A stretch of 13,570 nucleotides of DNA from Clostridia bacterium. Its GTDB lineage: Bacteria > Bacillota > Clostridia > Oscillospirales > CAG-382. This document shows positions 1-8,832 of this stretch, piece by piece. A program made the translations under genes and the position numbers. The notes under the pieces are model-generated. The model did no database searches. It saw only the letters and a list, made by a program, of their open reading frames with translations, and was not told the DNA's origin. How positions within the stretch are numbered: the stretch's first letter is position 1; every line of letters begins with the position of its first letter. The DNA is taken from NCBI GenBank assembly GCA_017560285.1, contig JAFYOG010000172.1:1-13570 (forward strand), in the 5' to 3' direction.

Positions 1-9
1 AAAAATATA

Positions 10-38
10 TCGACAAACCAAAATTAAAGGTATATAAT
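10..38 (+). promoter_or_regulatory. Sigma-70/SigA-type promoter of the CLC gene
   Basis: A -35 box TCGACA (10-15, five of six matches to TTGACA) and a perfect -10 box TATAAT (33-38) are separated by exactly 17 bases. Transcription would begin near 45, giving a leader of about 25 nt. This is seen directly in the sequence; activity is inferred. Confidence 0.7.
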
Positions 39-55
39 ATGTAAAAATTCTGTTT

Positions 56-60
56 AGAGG
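56..60 (+). promoter_or_regulatory. Ribosome binding site that decides the TTG start of the CLC gene
   Basis: AGAGG lies 9 bases before a TTG at 70-72. The first in-frame ATG (118-120, codon 17) has no comparable purine-rich site in front of it. Starting there would also remove residues just ahead of the first membrane helix. The TTG start is therefore preferred. Confidence 0.65.
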
Positions 61-69
61 TTTTTTGCG

Positions 70-1647
70 TTGAAAAATTTTAAGTATACAAAGTATTTCT
101 TTCATATATTCCCCTGTATGTATTACGGCATCCTTTGCGGTACCGCAACGGGGGCGCTTATATTTTTGTTTAAGTATTGCGCCAAGCTGGCAGAGGAATT
201 TTCCCGCCACACATACGGCATAGCAAAAGAAAACCCGCTGTATATTATAATAGCCTTGGCAGTGCTTGGACTGTGCGGCGTTGGAATGTATTATCTGCAT
301 AAGCATATACCCGAATGCCGCGGTGGCGGTATCCCCCGCAGCGAGGGTGTTTTGCGCGGAGTATTGTCCTTCCGTTGGCTAAAAACCCTGTTGGGCACCT
401 TCTTTGGCAGTATGTTAAGCTTTGTTTGCGGTCTGCCCTTGGGCAGCGAAGGCCCCGCCGTGCTTATGGGCACCTCGTTGGGCAAAATGTGCGTACCCAA
501 AAAACGCTCTATGTGGAACCGTTACGTTATGACAGGTGGCGCAGGCGCAGGCTTTGCCGTGGCAACGGGCGCACCTCTTTCGGGCATACTTTTTGCGTTG
601 GAGGAAATTCACAAGCGGTTTACCCCCATGCTGGTGCTTTCGGTTTCCTCTTCGGTAATATCCGCCACCTATATAAACCGCGTGCTGTGCCATTTCACCG
701 ACGTAAGCCCCAATCTGTTTAATTTGGGAACACTTCCTCAATTTAGGTTTTCCCATATGGGCTATTTACTGCTTACCGCTGTTATAATAGCCGTTGCCGT
801 GGGCTTGTTCGATTTTTCTATAACCTATTTCGGCCGCCTTACCGCAAGGTTTAAAAACCGCCTTACCCCCGCCGTAAAGTTAGCCTTTGTTTTTGCCCTT
901 GGGGGTATAATCGCGCTCTTCTTTACCGACGGTGCATACAGCGGCCACCACGCTATAGACGAAATTATACATAACCACAAAAGCTTTATAATTCTTGCCG
1001 CTGTTTTCGCGGTAAGGCTAATTATGATGCTGTTTATAACCGACAGCGGTGTAACCGGCGGTATATTTATTCCTACCCTTGCCATCGGCGCCGCGGCGGC
1101 GGCAATGGCGGCAAAGCTTTTGACCCACATAGGTATGCCTGCCGAAATTTACCCCACAGTGGTAATTTTGGGAATGTGCGCGTTTATAGGAGGCACCTTA
1201 AGAGCTCCCCTTACCGCATCGGTATTGTTTATCGAGCTTACCGCCCAATATACCAACTTCCTGTTTGTAACCTTGGTGGTGTTCGGCGTTGCTTTCATAA
1301 CCGAGCTGTTTAACCAAAAACCCTTTTACGATACCGCTTTAGAAAGCATGGCGCATTCCCAAAACAAAGGGGAACAACCGGTTATCGCCCATTTTACAAT
1401 GCGGGTTGCCGAAAACGCTTTTGTTGTGGGAAAATCGGTCAGAGATATTATGTGGCCCCATTCCTCGGTGGTAATAAGCATCACCCGCGCCGAAGAAAAC
1501 CAAACCGATATGGATAACGACGGCGAGAAAAAGCTCTACGCAGGCGATACTTTAATAATCCGCGCAAAGTATTTTGACGAATCCGAGCTAAAATCCCACC
1601 TTTATTCTTTGGTAGGGGATAATAATATTCAAAAACAAAACGTATAG
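70..1647 (+). CDS. CLC family chloride/proton antiporter with C-terminal RCK_C (TrkA_C) domain
   Basis: This is a 525-residue inner-membrane protein of the CLC family, which moves chloride and exchanges it for protons. The family signatures are present in order: GGGIP (85-89), GSEGP (125-129) with the gating glutamate Glu127, a Glu178-Glu179 pair in the place of the internal proton-transfer glutamate of E. coli ClcA, GGIFIP (330-335), and Tyr420 where the chloride-coordinating tyrosine is expected. With both glutamates kept, a coupled Cl-/H+ antiporter is more likely than a passive channel or a fluoride exporter. Residues about 437-518 form a cytosolic RCK_C/TrkA_C-like domain, common in bacterial CLCs, which may sense a ligand; CBS domains are absent. 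The start is TTG with AGAGG 9 bases upstream. The gene has its own promoter and converges on the glucan synthase gene across a shared terminator. Family assignment is secure; the ion preference is inferred. Confidence 0.93.
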   Translation: MKNFKYTKYFFHIFPCMYYGILCGTATGALIFLFKYCAKLAEEFSRHTYGIAKENPLYIIIALAVLGLCGVGMYYLHKHIPECRGGGIPRSEGVLRGVLSFRWLKTLLGTFFGSMLSFVCGLPLGSEGPAVLMGTSLGKMCVPKKRSMWNRYVMTGGAGAGFAVATGAPLSGILFALEEIHKRFTPMLVLSVSSSVISATYINRVLCHFTDVSPNLFNLGTLPQFRFSHMGYLLLTAVIIAVAVGLFDFSITYFGRLTARFKNRLTPAVKLAFVFALGGIIALFFTDGAYSGHHAIDEIIHNHKSFIILAAVFAVRLIMMLFITDSGVTGGIFIPTLAIGAAAAAMAAKLLTHIGMPAEIYPTVVILGMCAFIGGTLRAPLTASVLFIELTAQYTNFLFVTLVVFGVAFITELFNQKPFYDTALESMAHSQNKGEQPVIAHFTMRVAENAFVVGKSVRDIMWPHSSVVISITRAEENQTDMDNDGEKKLYAGDTLIIRAKYFDESELKSHLYSLVGDNNIQKQNV

Positions 1648-1649
1648 CA

Positions 1650-1677
1650 AAAAGCCGACACGGTTGTGTCGGCTTTT
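1650..1677. terminator. Bidirectional intrinsic terminator between CLC and glucan synthase genes
   Basis: A perfect 12-bp stem (AAAAGCCGACAC at 1650-1661 with GTGTCGGCTTTT at 1666-1677) encloses a GGTT loop. The A and T runs at the two stem ends provide a U-tract on either strand. It fills nearly all of the 32 bases between the two convergent stop codons, so it should serve both genes. Confidence 0.88.
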
Positions 1678-1679
1678 TC

Positions 1680-4600
1680 TTATATTAACGGTACCTCAAG
1701 CTCGCAATCCCCGTGGGGTAAATAAATAGGAAAGCTTATTTCCTTTCCGTTTAATTTACAGCAACCGAAATCTCTGCTTGCGGTAATTTTCAAACGGGAA
1801 TTATCTATTATAATTTCGCCGCTAAAGGGAACTATGGGCTTAACCGAAATAATTTTGCGGTCAGCCCCAAGCCTAATGCCATAAACGTATTCCAGCAAAA
1901 TGCGGTAATACCAAGCGGCGGCACCGGTATACCAGCTCCAACCGCCAACCCCCGCAAACCGCCCGCCGTATATATCTGCCGATATTGCATAGGGCTCGTT
2001 TTTATATTTCTTCCCAAGGGCGCGGTTTTCGTACCGCGTTGCAGGGTTTACGCAATCAAGAATATCCAAAGCTTCCTTGTGCATTCCCGCAATAATACAA
2101 CCCAAAGCGCCCCACAGCGCGCCGTGGGTATATTGCCCGCCGTTTTCGCGTATGCCGTAAACGTAACCGCGTATATATCCAACCCTTGCATTGCCATCGC
2201 CAAAGGCAGGGGAAAACAGCTTAAATATCTTGTTTTTGCCGTCGTAAAGCCGTTGGTAAGCGGTTTTTAAACCGATTTTTGCCCGTTGGGCATCTAACCC
2301 CGCCATGGCGGCAAAGGCTTGGGAAAGAATATCTATTTTGCATTCATCTGCGGCTTCTATCCCCAAAATACTGCCGTCATCGCAAAAGGCGCGGGCGTAT
2401 CTGTCTTCAAAAAAGCAATGGGCTTCAAGATTTTTCTTCAAATCGGTTATACGTTGCTCCAGCTTGGTCAAAAAATCAATATCCTTTTTATTACGGCAAA
2501 GGGTAATAAAGCTCTTTGCCGCAATAATATAAAGCATACTGCTAAAAACGCTTTCCCCAACGCCCTTTTCGCCAACCAACGAAAAAGCGTCGTTCCAATC
2601 GCAGCTGCCCATAAGAATTAACCCGTGTTTGCCTAATTTATATCCGTAATCCAAAGCCCTTACGCAGTGGTCATAAATCGTTTCCTTCAACCCGCTTTTC
2701 TTGGGCTGCTCGTACCGTTCCGCTTTATCTTTTAAAGTCGGCGAGGACAAATAGCCCACCAAAACCTCGGTTATGCCAAAATCCTCGGTCTTTTCCAAAT
2801 AATCCGCCAAAACAATGGGCAAATAAAGCAAATCGTCCGAGCATTTGGTTTTCACACCTCGGTTAACACCGCCGAAATTGCGGGTGTGCCACCAATGCAT
2901 AACACAGCCTTCCTCGTATTGATGTGCACAACAGCGTATAATATGGGTTCGCACCGCCTTTGGGTTAGAATAAATCATCCCCAAGCAATCCTGCAGCTGG
3001 TCCCTAAACCCATAAGCCCCGCCGCTTTGGTAAAACGACCCTCGGGCATAAAACCTGCAGGCAGAAATCTGGTAGGGCAAAAAAAAGTTAAATAATGCGT
3101 CGGTAAGCCTGCTTTCGCTGTTAATTTTAATTTTCGGAACAAGCGACCCCGCAAAATCCTCTGCCTTGGCAATAGCTTCTTCAAAAAACCTAAGGCTTAT
3201 CTTGTTGCAAAGGGCTTTCGCGGCGTTTTCGGTGGTACAGGCGCCGTAAAAGAACAAATTATCACTGCCGCCGCAATAAAGCCTGCATTCCTTTGCCTCG
3301 GCTCTGCCGCCGCACACTCCCGCAAAGCCAACCCCATCGGGGAATGTCATTCCAAAGCTGTTTCTAAATGCAATGCAATGGCTGTCCTTGGTGTTAAAGC
3401 CAATAACCTCAATCCCGCTTTGAGCATAAACCTTATCTCCCATAACGGGTTTAAGCGAAAGCACCGTCACACCGCTTTCGGTAAGCTGAACCCGCACAAG
3501 CTTTACGGGATATTTCGGGTGTACCGTAACCGTAACGGTAAATCCGTTACCGTTAATTTCGCCGCTGTAAATTGCCTTGCCCTTTTCGAACCTTACCCTG
3601 TCGCTTACGGCACAAAGGTCATAATCAATTCCATCAATACTTAAAAAAATACGTTCGCCGCTGTCAAGGGTGGCTTTATCCCCAAAGAACGACCCTAACC
3701 TGCGCTCGCGGGCGTTATCAAAAAAGCTGTAGCCAAGGCTGTTTTGGGTCAGCACCGTAGAAAACCTGTATCCCGTAAGAATAAAAGAATAAGGGGCAGG
3801 GAACTTGTTGCTTTTATCTACGGTATAACCGCTGCCTATAAAAAAGCCGTTGCCCGCTTTTATGCCGTTTTCGGGCAAAGGAAGGGGAAGCCTGCTTTGG
3901 GGCGCGGTAACTATATTTGCAATGCCGTTTTCAAACCGTTGGTCGGCTTCTGGCTTTTCAAAATCCGCAAAATACGCGGCGGCAGATTTTAAGGCTTCAA
4001 AAAGCTCATTGCTTATATCACCTTCTTTTATAACAAATATCCCGCCGTTCACGCCCAAAAAGGCATTTGCGCCAAGGGCGGCACACCGCCTGAATACGGT
4101 GTTTTCCGCAGGTCGGTTATATTTGTCCTCGTCGCTTACAATAAATATAAGCTCGCACCTAACCGAAGCCCTTGCCAACGCCAAAAACGCGCTGATAACG
4201 CTGTCTGTGCGGTTAATAGCAGGGGTTTTCATATACACCGCCGCCAACGGGTAATCGCCCGAAATCCCCTTTGCCCAAAGGTCGTTTATTCCGCATTTGG
4301 AAAAATTCTCTTTAACGCTGTACCCGTTGCCGTACAGCAAAGCGGGCAGTAGGCTTTCCAAAATGCCGTTTTCGTCGGTTATAGCCGTTTCTTCTTTATC
4401 GTTACGGCAAATTCTAATATTCCGCTCGCATTGCTGCTTGGTTTCCCCGCAGGTAACCAAAAAACAGCATCTTCCGCCCTCTGCGTTTTCGTTCCGAACA
4501 AGGCAAACGGGGTTAATGCATTCCCCGCAAATATTATCGGTTTCCAAAAATGCATAATCAAAGGGGCTGGAAATAATTTCGTGGTTAACACCGTTCATTC

Positions 4601-7600
4601 CGGTTAAAAACCCAAACCCCATTCCCTTATCCTTCGGCGCAACCGCAATGCTTAAAATATGCTTGCCGTCAAGCCTGCTTCTTCGGTGGAAATAAAGAAT
4701 ACGCTTTTGCTTATCGTATTCGCTTTCCAAAAACAAATTAGAAAAAGCAATGTGGCTTCTAAAGCTTTTTTCGCTGTCCAAAACAGGGCGGAATGCAAGG
4801 GTAACGCTGTATTTTTTAAGGCTTTCCGCCCGCGTGCTTATTTTAATACAGTTGCAGTTTTTTGCGATACTGTAACGAACACTGCCCGAAAACTCCTTGC
4901 CCGAAACAATTTGCGATGCATAAGTCCTGCCCTTTTCGAACCCAAATTCCCCATCGTTGCCGTAAAGCCTTGCACAGCCGTATGCCTTGTTGCCCCGTGC
5001 AAACAAAACACAGGGCGAAAACCGCAGGGAATCCTGCTCGTACACGGTGTTGCAAATAGCCTTATCACCGCAATGCATACCAATATGACCGTTGCTCGTA
5101 ACCGTTACACCTATATCGCCGCGGGTAATAAGCGCGGCGGAAGGGCTTTGCGACAGAACCGTTTTAGTGGAAATTTCGGGCTTTAAAATCCCGCCGGATA
5201 CAATCCTTGCGTTGCGGTCGTTTTCAAAAATATGGGCTTCTACGGGTATTTTTTCCTGCAACAGCTCGTTGGCACAGCTCATTTGCTTATCTGCCATAAA
5301 CCGCCGTACAAAAATATTATCTCTAACCGCGTTCAGCACCGCAATAATGCTCATACCCACGTGGTGCGCCATATAGCTTTTAACGCACAGCCCGCCGCTG
5401 TCGCCGTTTTTATCAAACGCCTCGTAAAGCCCGTATCTGCCGTACATCCCCTTGTTTTCAAGGGCTATAAGGTTTTTTATTGCGCTTTCCCCAAGCACGC
5501 ACAGCGATAAATAGGCAGAATAAGGCGAAACAACGCGCTCGTTATCGCCAATTCTGCGCAGGGCAAGGGCTTGCATCCCGTGGGCCTTGTATTGATAATT
5601 CATTTCGCTGTCGAATAAATAAAAGCCGCTTTCGCTAATACCCCAAGGGCTTTCCTCGCTTTTTTGCATCATTGCCGCAAAGGCAATGCTTTCGTAAATA
5701 AACGAATCCTTATACAAAGGCAAAAACAGCTGGGGCATAAAATATTCAAAGGCAGTGCCGGACCAGCTAAGCATACCCAAAAACCCCTTTTTGTGGGTTA
5801 AAACACGGCCCAAAGATTGCCAATGCTTTTTGGGGGCAATCCCCCTTGCCACCGCAAAATAGGCTGTCATTCGGCATTCGCTCATAAGCAGGTCGTAATG
5901 CCCAATCCCGCCGTTATCGGCGTTGGGCTTAACACCTATTTTAAAAAGGCTGCGGTCCTTATCGTAAAGAATACTAAGGTCGGTTTGGTCAATAAGCCTT
6001 TTGCACCGCAGCGAAATTTCACCAAACTCCTCTTTTTGGCAAATATATTCCTTAACACCCTCCTTCAGGGCAGAAAGCATTACCAAAAAATTACCGCTGT
6101 CCACCGACGAAACAAATTCCTCGCCTATAACCTGCATATTGCCTATATCATACCAATTATAAAGATTACCGCAGTATTTATCCAACCGTTCCACGGCAGA
6201 AAGACATTTATCAAGCCTTGTATACATTTCCTCGGTGGTAATAATATCCAAATCCCGCGCCGCCAAAACCGAAACCAAATAAAACCCAATGTTGGTGGGC
6301 GAAGTTCGCATTGCCACCGCCGTAACGGGCGAAAACTGCAGGTTGTCCGGCGGCAAAAAGTTGGTTTTTTCGCCTACGTTGTCGGCATAAAACCCAAACA
6401 TATCCTTTGCGTGGGAAACAAGCATTTTTTGTTGCCGTTGCCCCAGCGCAGGGCGGGATTCAAGCCCGCCTTCAAGCCTGCGTGATATAATAACCGATAC
6501 CAATGGGTATACAAAATAAAGCAACCCGCATAGCTTTACAAAGGGCGGTATCGCAAAAAACAACAGCCCAACCCCCAACGCCACCGAAAAAGCACCGTCG
6601 GTAACAAATTTTCCTAAGGCAGACCCCAAAGCCTCGGTCTGGGCGGCGGTGGTCCATTCCAAGGTCTTTTTACGGGTAACCGTTCGCACTGCTGCCCGTA
6701 TATATGCGTTTAAAGTAAGCTCGGCTTTACGCGCCGAAGCAACTATTTCAAACAGCAGATTAAAAACCGTTTGAACCGCAACCGAATACGCCCGTGAGAA
6801 AAATCTAATAACCGCAAAGGGCTTTCCTGCCGCAAAAAACCGTATAAAGGTTAACACGCAGGGCAAAAAAAGCTGGGCATAAGCCAACAAAAACAGCCAA
6901 AGCCCGCTTGTTCCCGTAAAAAATGCGGCAAGGCTTACAGCCAAAACCGAAAACAAAGCCGTCGTATGCCTAAATGCGGTAAGAACCAACCTCCATTTGC
7001 TTAAAGGCGAAATAAGCTTGCCGCCCAAAAAGTAAAGGTTCTGAAAATCCCCTCGCATCCAACGGTGGGCGCGCCTGAAATAAGAAACCGTGTTGCCCGG
7101 GGTAGAATCGGTAAGAATAATATCGCTTACACAGACGGTACGCAAAATACTGCCTTCAATACAATCGTGGCTTAATACCAACCCCTCGGGGAGCTTACCC
7201 AAAACAAGCTGTGCAAAGCAGCTCACGTCAATTAACCCCTTGCCGCAAAAGCTGCCCGACCCAAACAAGGTCTGCCCGCGGTGAAAGCCCGCCCGTGCAT
7301 ATATATCCGCACCGCCCGCACCCGATATCAATCGGGAAAACCCACTTTTATAAGCCGATTCCAGCTCGGTGCGTATAGCAGGCTGAATAATACCGTAACC
7401 GCGGCAAACCTTGCCGTTTTTTATAACGGGGCGGTTAACGGGGTGCATTGCAACAGCAAGCATTTCCCGCACGCTTTCTACCGAAAGGTTGGTGTCGGTA
7501 TCAAGGGTAATAAGGTATTTTATATCCCTTATAAAATCCCCGCCGTAATATTCGGTTTTGTCCCCCTTTACAATATGTGAAACAAGCTCGCATACTGCGC

Positions 7601-8726
7601 CCCGCTTTCGTTCCCAACCCCCAAATTTATCTTCGCTTTTGTTGTATACCCGCTCTCTAAAAAACATACAAAACCCGCCGCCGTGGCGCTTGTTAAGCTT
7701 ATCTATTTCCTTGCGGGCGTTGTTAATTATACCGTTATCCTCAATACGGTATTGCTCCTTGCTGTCGGGCAGGTCTGCAAGCAAACAAAAATAAACGTTT
7801 TTATCGGGGTTCATATATCTAAACCGTTCTAAGCTTTCAAAAACACGGCTGTCTGATTTATCCCCCTGCATAAGCGCCGCCACAGCCACCAAGGTTTTTG
7901 CGTTGTCGGGCACGGGGGCGGTTTTTAGCCTTGGCGCGCGGTAGGGGGTAATAAAAATCGAGCACAAATCGTCTGCCACCGCCGTTGCCGCCGCAAAAAA
8001 GGGAACAACCAAAACCGCGGTAAGCCAACCCGTAACCAAAGCCCCCAATGCGGTCAGCCCCAAAAACACAATACCTAAAATAAGGCACCAAGCCAAAATA
8101 TATAAATTGCTTTTTCGGTATACAAAATCCCCCAAGGGCTGTTTTTTTCGCTTTGCTTCCTCGGCAATAAGCTTTGCCGCCTCGGTTTCGCTTATCCTGC
8201 GCTTTTTTGCCGTTTCGGCTACCGATTTTCGGTATTTATCCTTGGTTTCGTCGTCAAACTGCAAATAATTATCCTCGGCTTTAGCCAAAACCCGCTCTGC
8301 CGCCCAAAGCCTGCCTACAATATCGTTATATTTCGGGTCGGATAAAGAAATAAGCAGCTTTATAACGTTGGGCAGTAAAACTGCCTTGTCCTCTAAAACA
8401 AGCTTGGCGATTTTGTTTATGCCCAGGGCAGATAACAGCGTTTTAATCGAGGAAAGCTCTAAAAAAGAAAAATTTTTGCTTTGGGCGGAAAAATAATCAA
8501 TAATCCCGTTGGGGGTAACCAAATAATCCCGCTGGTGGCAATACTTTTCCAAAAGTGCGTAGATGTTGCGGCATTCAAAGGCTTTTTTGCACTTTTTTAC
8601 CCCTTGGTAATGCTTGTGTATAACGTAAAAATTATCGGCAAGCCAAGCCGAGCTTTGCTCCTTGGCAAGGCTTTTTACAATAGCTTTATAGGATTTTGCA
8701 GTCATTTTCCTTAAATTTTCCTGCAT
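1680..8726 (-). CDS. ndvB: Cyclic beta-1,2-glucan synthase-like protein (GT84 / glycoamylase-like GH189-type / GH94)
   Basis: This 2348-residue membrane protein resembles NdvB/ChvB/Cgs, which polymerises glucose from UDP-glucose into beta-1,2-glucan, cyclises it and trims chains. Residues 207-253 hold a pair of membrane helices. The GT84 glycosyltransferase follows: DTDT at 409-412 (UDP-sugar/metal site), SHDCIEG at 519-525 and RRAHRWMRGD at 551-560 (QxxRW-like). More helices lie at about 585-630, 645-665 and 712-748. Residues about 800-1140 match the glycoamylase-like domain (SWSGTAFEYFMPQLF, 987-1001), which in a characterised CGS is the GH189 cyclisation domain. From about 1175 to the end lie two beta-sandwich regions and the GH94 helical barrel: CDWND at 2042-2046 (holding the family's catalytic acid), ENGGQYTHG from 2194 and GGWSWYTG from 2261. 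The start is ATG at 8726 (MQENL) with GGGGG 5 bases upstream; the frame stays open 31 codons further, into the intergenic region, without a good site. The frame is uninterrupted. The gene is shorter than the roughly 2,800-residue proteobacterial enzymes. Linear versus cyclic product cannot be told from sequence. Confidence 0.9.
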   Translation of the reverse strand: MQENLRKMTAKSYKAIVKSLAKEQSSAWLADNFYVIHKHYQGVKKCKKAFECRNIYALLEKYCHQRDYLVTPNGIIDYFSAQSKNFSFLELSSIKTLLSALGINKIAKLVLEDKAVLLPNVIKLLISLSDPKYNDIVGRLWAAERVLAKAEDNYLQFDDETKDKYRKSVAETAKKRRISETEAAKLIAEEAKRKKQPLGDFVYRKSNLYILAWCLILGIVFLGLTALGALVTGWLTAVLVVPFFAAATAVADDLCSIFITPYRAPRLKTAPVPDNAKTLVAVAALMQGDKSDSRVFESLERFRYMNPDKNVYFCLLADLPDSKEQYRIEDNGIINNARKEIDKLNKRHGGGFCMFFRERVYNKSEDKFGGWERKRGAVCELVSHIVKGDKTEYYGGDFIRDIKYLITLDTDTNLSVESVREMLAVAMHPVNRPVIKNGKVCRGYGIIQPAIRTELESAYKSGFSRLISGAGGADIYARAGFHRGQTLFGSGSFCGKGLIDVSCFAQLVLGKLPEGLVLSHDCIEGSILRTVCVSDIILTDSTPGNTVSYFRRAHRWMRGDFQNLYFLGGKLISPLSKWRLVLTAFRHTTALFSVLAVSLAAFFTGTSGLWLFLLAYAQLFLPCVLTFIRFFAAGKPFAVIRFFSRAYSVAVQTVFNLLFEIVASARKAELTLNAYIRAAVRTVTRKKTLEWTTAAQTEALGSALGKFVTDGAFSVALGVGLLFFAIPPFVKLCGLLYFVYPLVSVIISRRLEGGLESRPALGQRQQKMLVSHAKDMFGFYADNVGEKTNFLPPDNLQFSPVTAVAMRTSPTNIGFYLVSVLAARDLDIITTEEMYTRLDKCLSAVERLDKYCGNLYNWYDIGNMQVIGEEFVSSVDSGNFLVMLSALKEGVKEYICQKEEFGEISLRCKRLIDQTDLSILYDKDRSLFKIGVKPNADNGGIGHYDLLMSECRMTAYFAVARGIAPKKHWQSLGRVLTHKKGFLGMLSWSGTAFEYFMPQLFLPLYKDSFIYESIAFAAMMQKSEESPWGISESGFYLFDSEMNYQYKAHGMQALALRRIGDNERVVSPYSAYLSLCVLGESAIKNLIALENKGMYGRYGLYEAFDKNGDSGGLCVKSYMAHHVGMSIIAVLNAVRDNIFVRRFMADKQMSCANELLQEKIPVEAHIFENDRNARIVSGGILKPEISTKTVLSQSPSAALITRGDIGVTVTSNGHIGMHCGDKAICNTVYEQDSLRFSPCVLFARGNKAYGCARLYGNDGEFGFEKGRTYASQIVSGKEFSGSVRYSIAKNCNCIKISTRAESLKKYSVTLAFRPVLDSEKSFRSHIAFSNLFLESEYDKQKRILYFHRRSRLDGKHILSIAVAPKDKGMGFGFLTGMNGVNHEIISSPFDYAFLETDNICGECINPVCLVRNENAEGGRCCFLVTCGETKQQCERNIRICRNDKEETAITDENGILESLLPALLYGNGYSVKENFSKCGINDLWAKGISGDYPLAAVYMKTPAINRTDSVISAFLALARASVRCELIFIVSDEDKYNRPAENTVFRRCAALGANAFLGVNGGIFVIKEGDISNELFEALKSAAAYFADFEKPEADQRFENGIANIVTAPQSRLPLPLPENGIKAGNGFFIGSGYTVDKSNKFPAPYSFILTGYRFSTVLTQNSLGYSFFDNARERRLGSFFGDKATLDSGERIFLSIDGIDYDLCAVSDRVRFEKGKAIYSGEINGNGFTVTVTVHPKYPVKLVRVQLTESGVTVLSLKPVMGDKVYAQSGIEVIGFNTKDSHCIAFRNSFGMTFPDGVGFAGVCGGRAEAKECRLYCGGSDNLFFYGACTTENAAKALCNKISLRFFEEAIAKAEDFAGSLVPKIKINSESRLTDALFNFFLPYQISACRFYARGSFYQSGGAYGFRDQLQDCLGMIYSNPKAVRTHIIRCCAHQYEEGCVMHWWHTRNFGGVNRGVKTKCSDDLLYLPIVLADYLEKTEDFGITEVLVGYLSSPTLKDKAERYEQPKKSGLKETIYDHCVRALDYGYKLGKHGLILMGSCDWNDAFSLVGEKGVGESVFSSMLYIIAAKSFITLCRNKKDIDFLTKLEQRITDLKKNLEAHCFFEDRYARAFCDDGSILGIEAADECKIDILSQAFAAMAGLDAQRAKIGLKTAYQRLYDGKNKIFKLFSPAFGDGNARVGYIRGYVYGIRENGGQYTHGALWGALGCIIAGMHKEALDILDCVNPATRYENRALGKKYKNEPYAISADIYGGRFAGVGGWSWYTGAAAWYYRILLEYVYGIRLGADRKIISVKPIVPFSGEIIIDNSRLKITASRDFGCCKLNGKEISFPIYLPHGDCELEVPLI

Positions 8727-8762
8727 AATAACCCCCGAAAAACAAATATTTTTTGTTATTAT
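8725..8762 (-). promoter_or_regulatory. Leader of the glucan synthase gene: RBS inside an AT-rich inverted repeat
   Basis: On the minus strand the leader reads ATAATAAC (complement of 8755-8762), 22 bases, then GTTATTAT (complement of 8725-8732), whose last two bases are the AT of the start codon. The ribosome site GGGGG (8732-8736) overlaps the downstream arm by one G. An 8-bp stem could in principle hide the start codon, but it is AU-rich and weak. The repeat is seen directly; a regulatory role is inferred. Confidence 0.4.
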
Positions 8763-8778
8763 CGGCAAAAACAGGCTT

Positions 8779-8809
8779 TTTATACCGAATAAAAACCGCC
8801 GCATTTCAA
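8779..8809 (-). promoter_or_regulatory. Possible promoter of the glucan synthase gene
   Basis: On the minus strand, TTGAAA (complement of 8804-8809) is followed after 19 bases by TATAAA (complement of 8779-8784). The hexamers are good but the spacer is 2 bases longer than ideal. No better pair was found in the 113-bp divergent region. I found no convincing promoter for the opposite gene in the same space. Confidence 0.3.
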
Positions 8810-8824
8810 ACAATAACAAAAAAC

Positions 8825-8832
8825 AAAAGGAG
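8825..8832 (+). promoter_or_regulatory. Ribosome binding site that decides the TepA start
   Basis: AAAAGGAG is a near-ideal Shine-Dalgarno sequence 7 bases before ATG 8840. The reading frame stays open 29 codons further upstream to 8753, but that stretch is promoter-region sequence that overlaps the opposite gene's leader, so ATG 8840 is the real start. Confidence 0.85.

Noticed and set aside
4659..5186. A 175-codon + strand open frame antisense to the GH94 region
   Set aside because: It has the composition of a shadow frame, no promoter or Shine-Dalgarno site and no recognisable family.
5817..6485. A 222-codon + strand open frame inside the glucan synthase gene
   Set aside because: It is antisense to well-conserved coding sequence, has no convincing ribosome site and translates to a basic, low-complexity-like protein. 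Several similar antisense frames in 1680-8726 are explained by the codon usage of the real gene.
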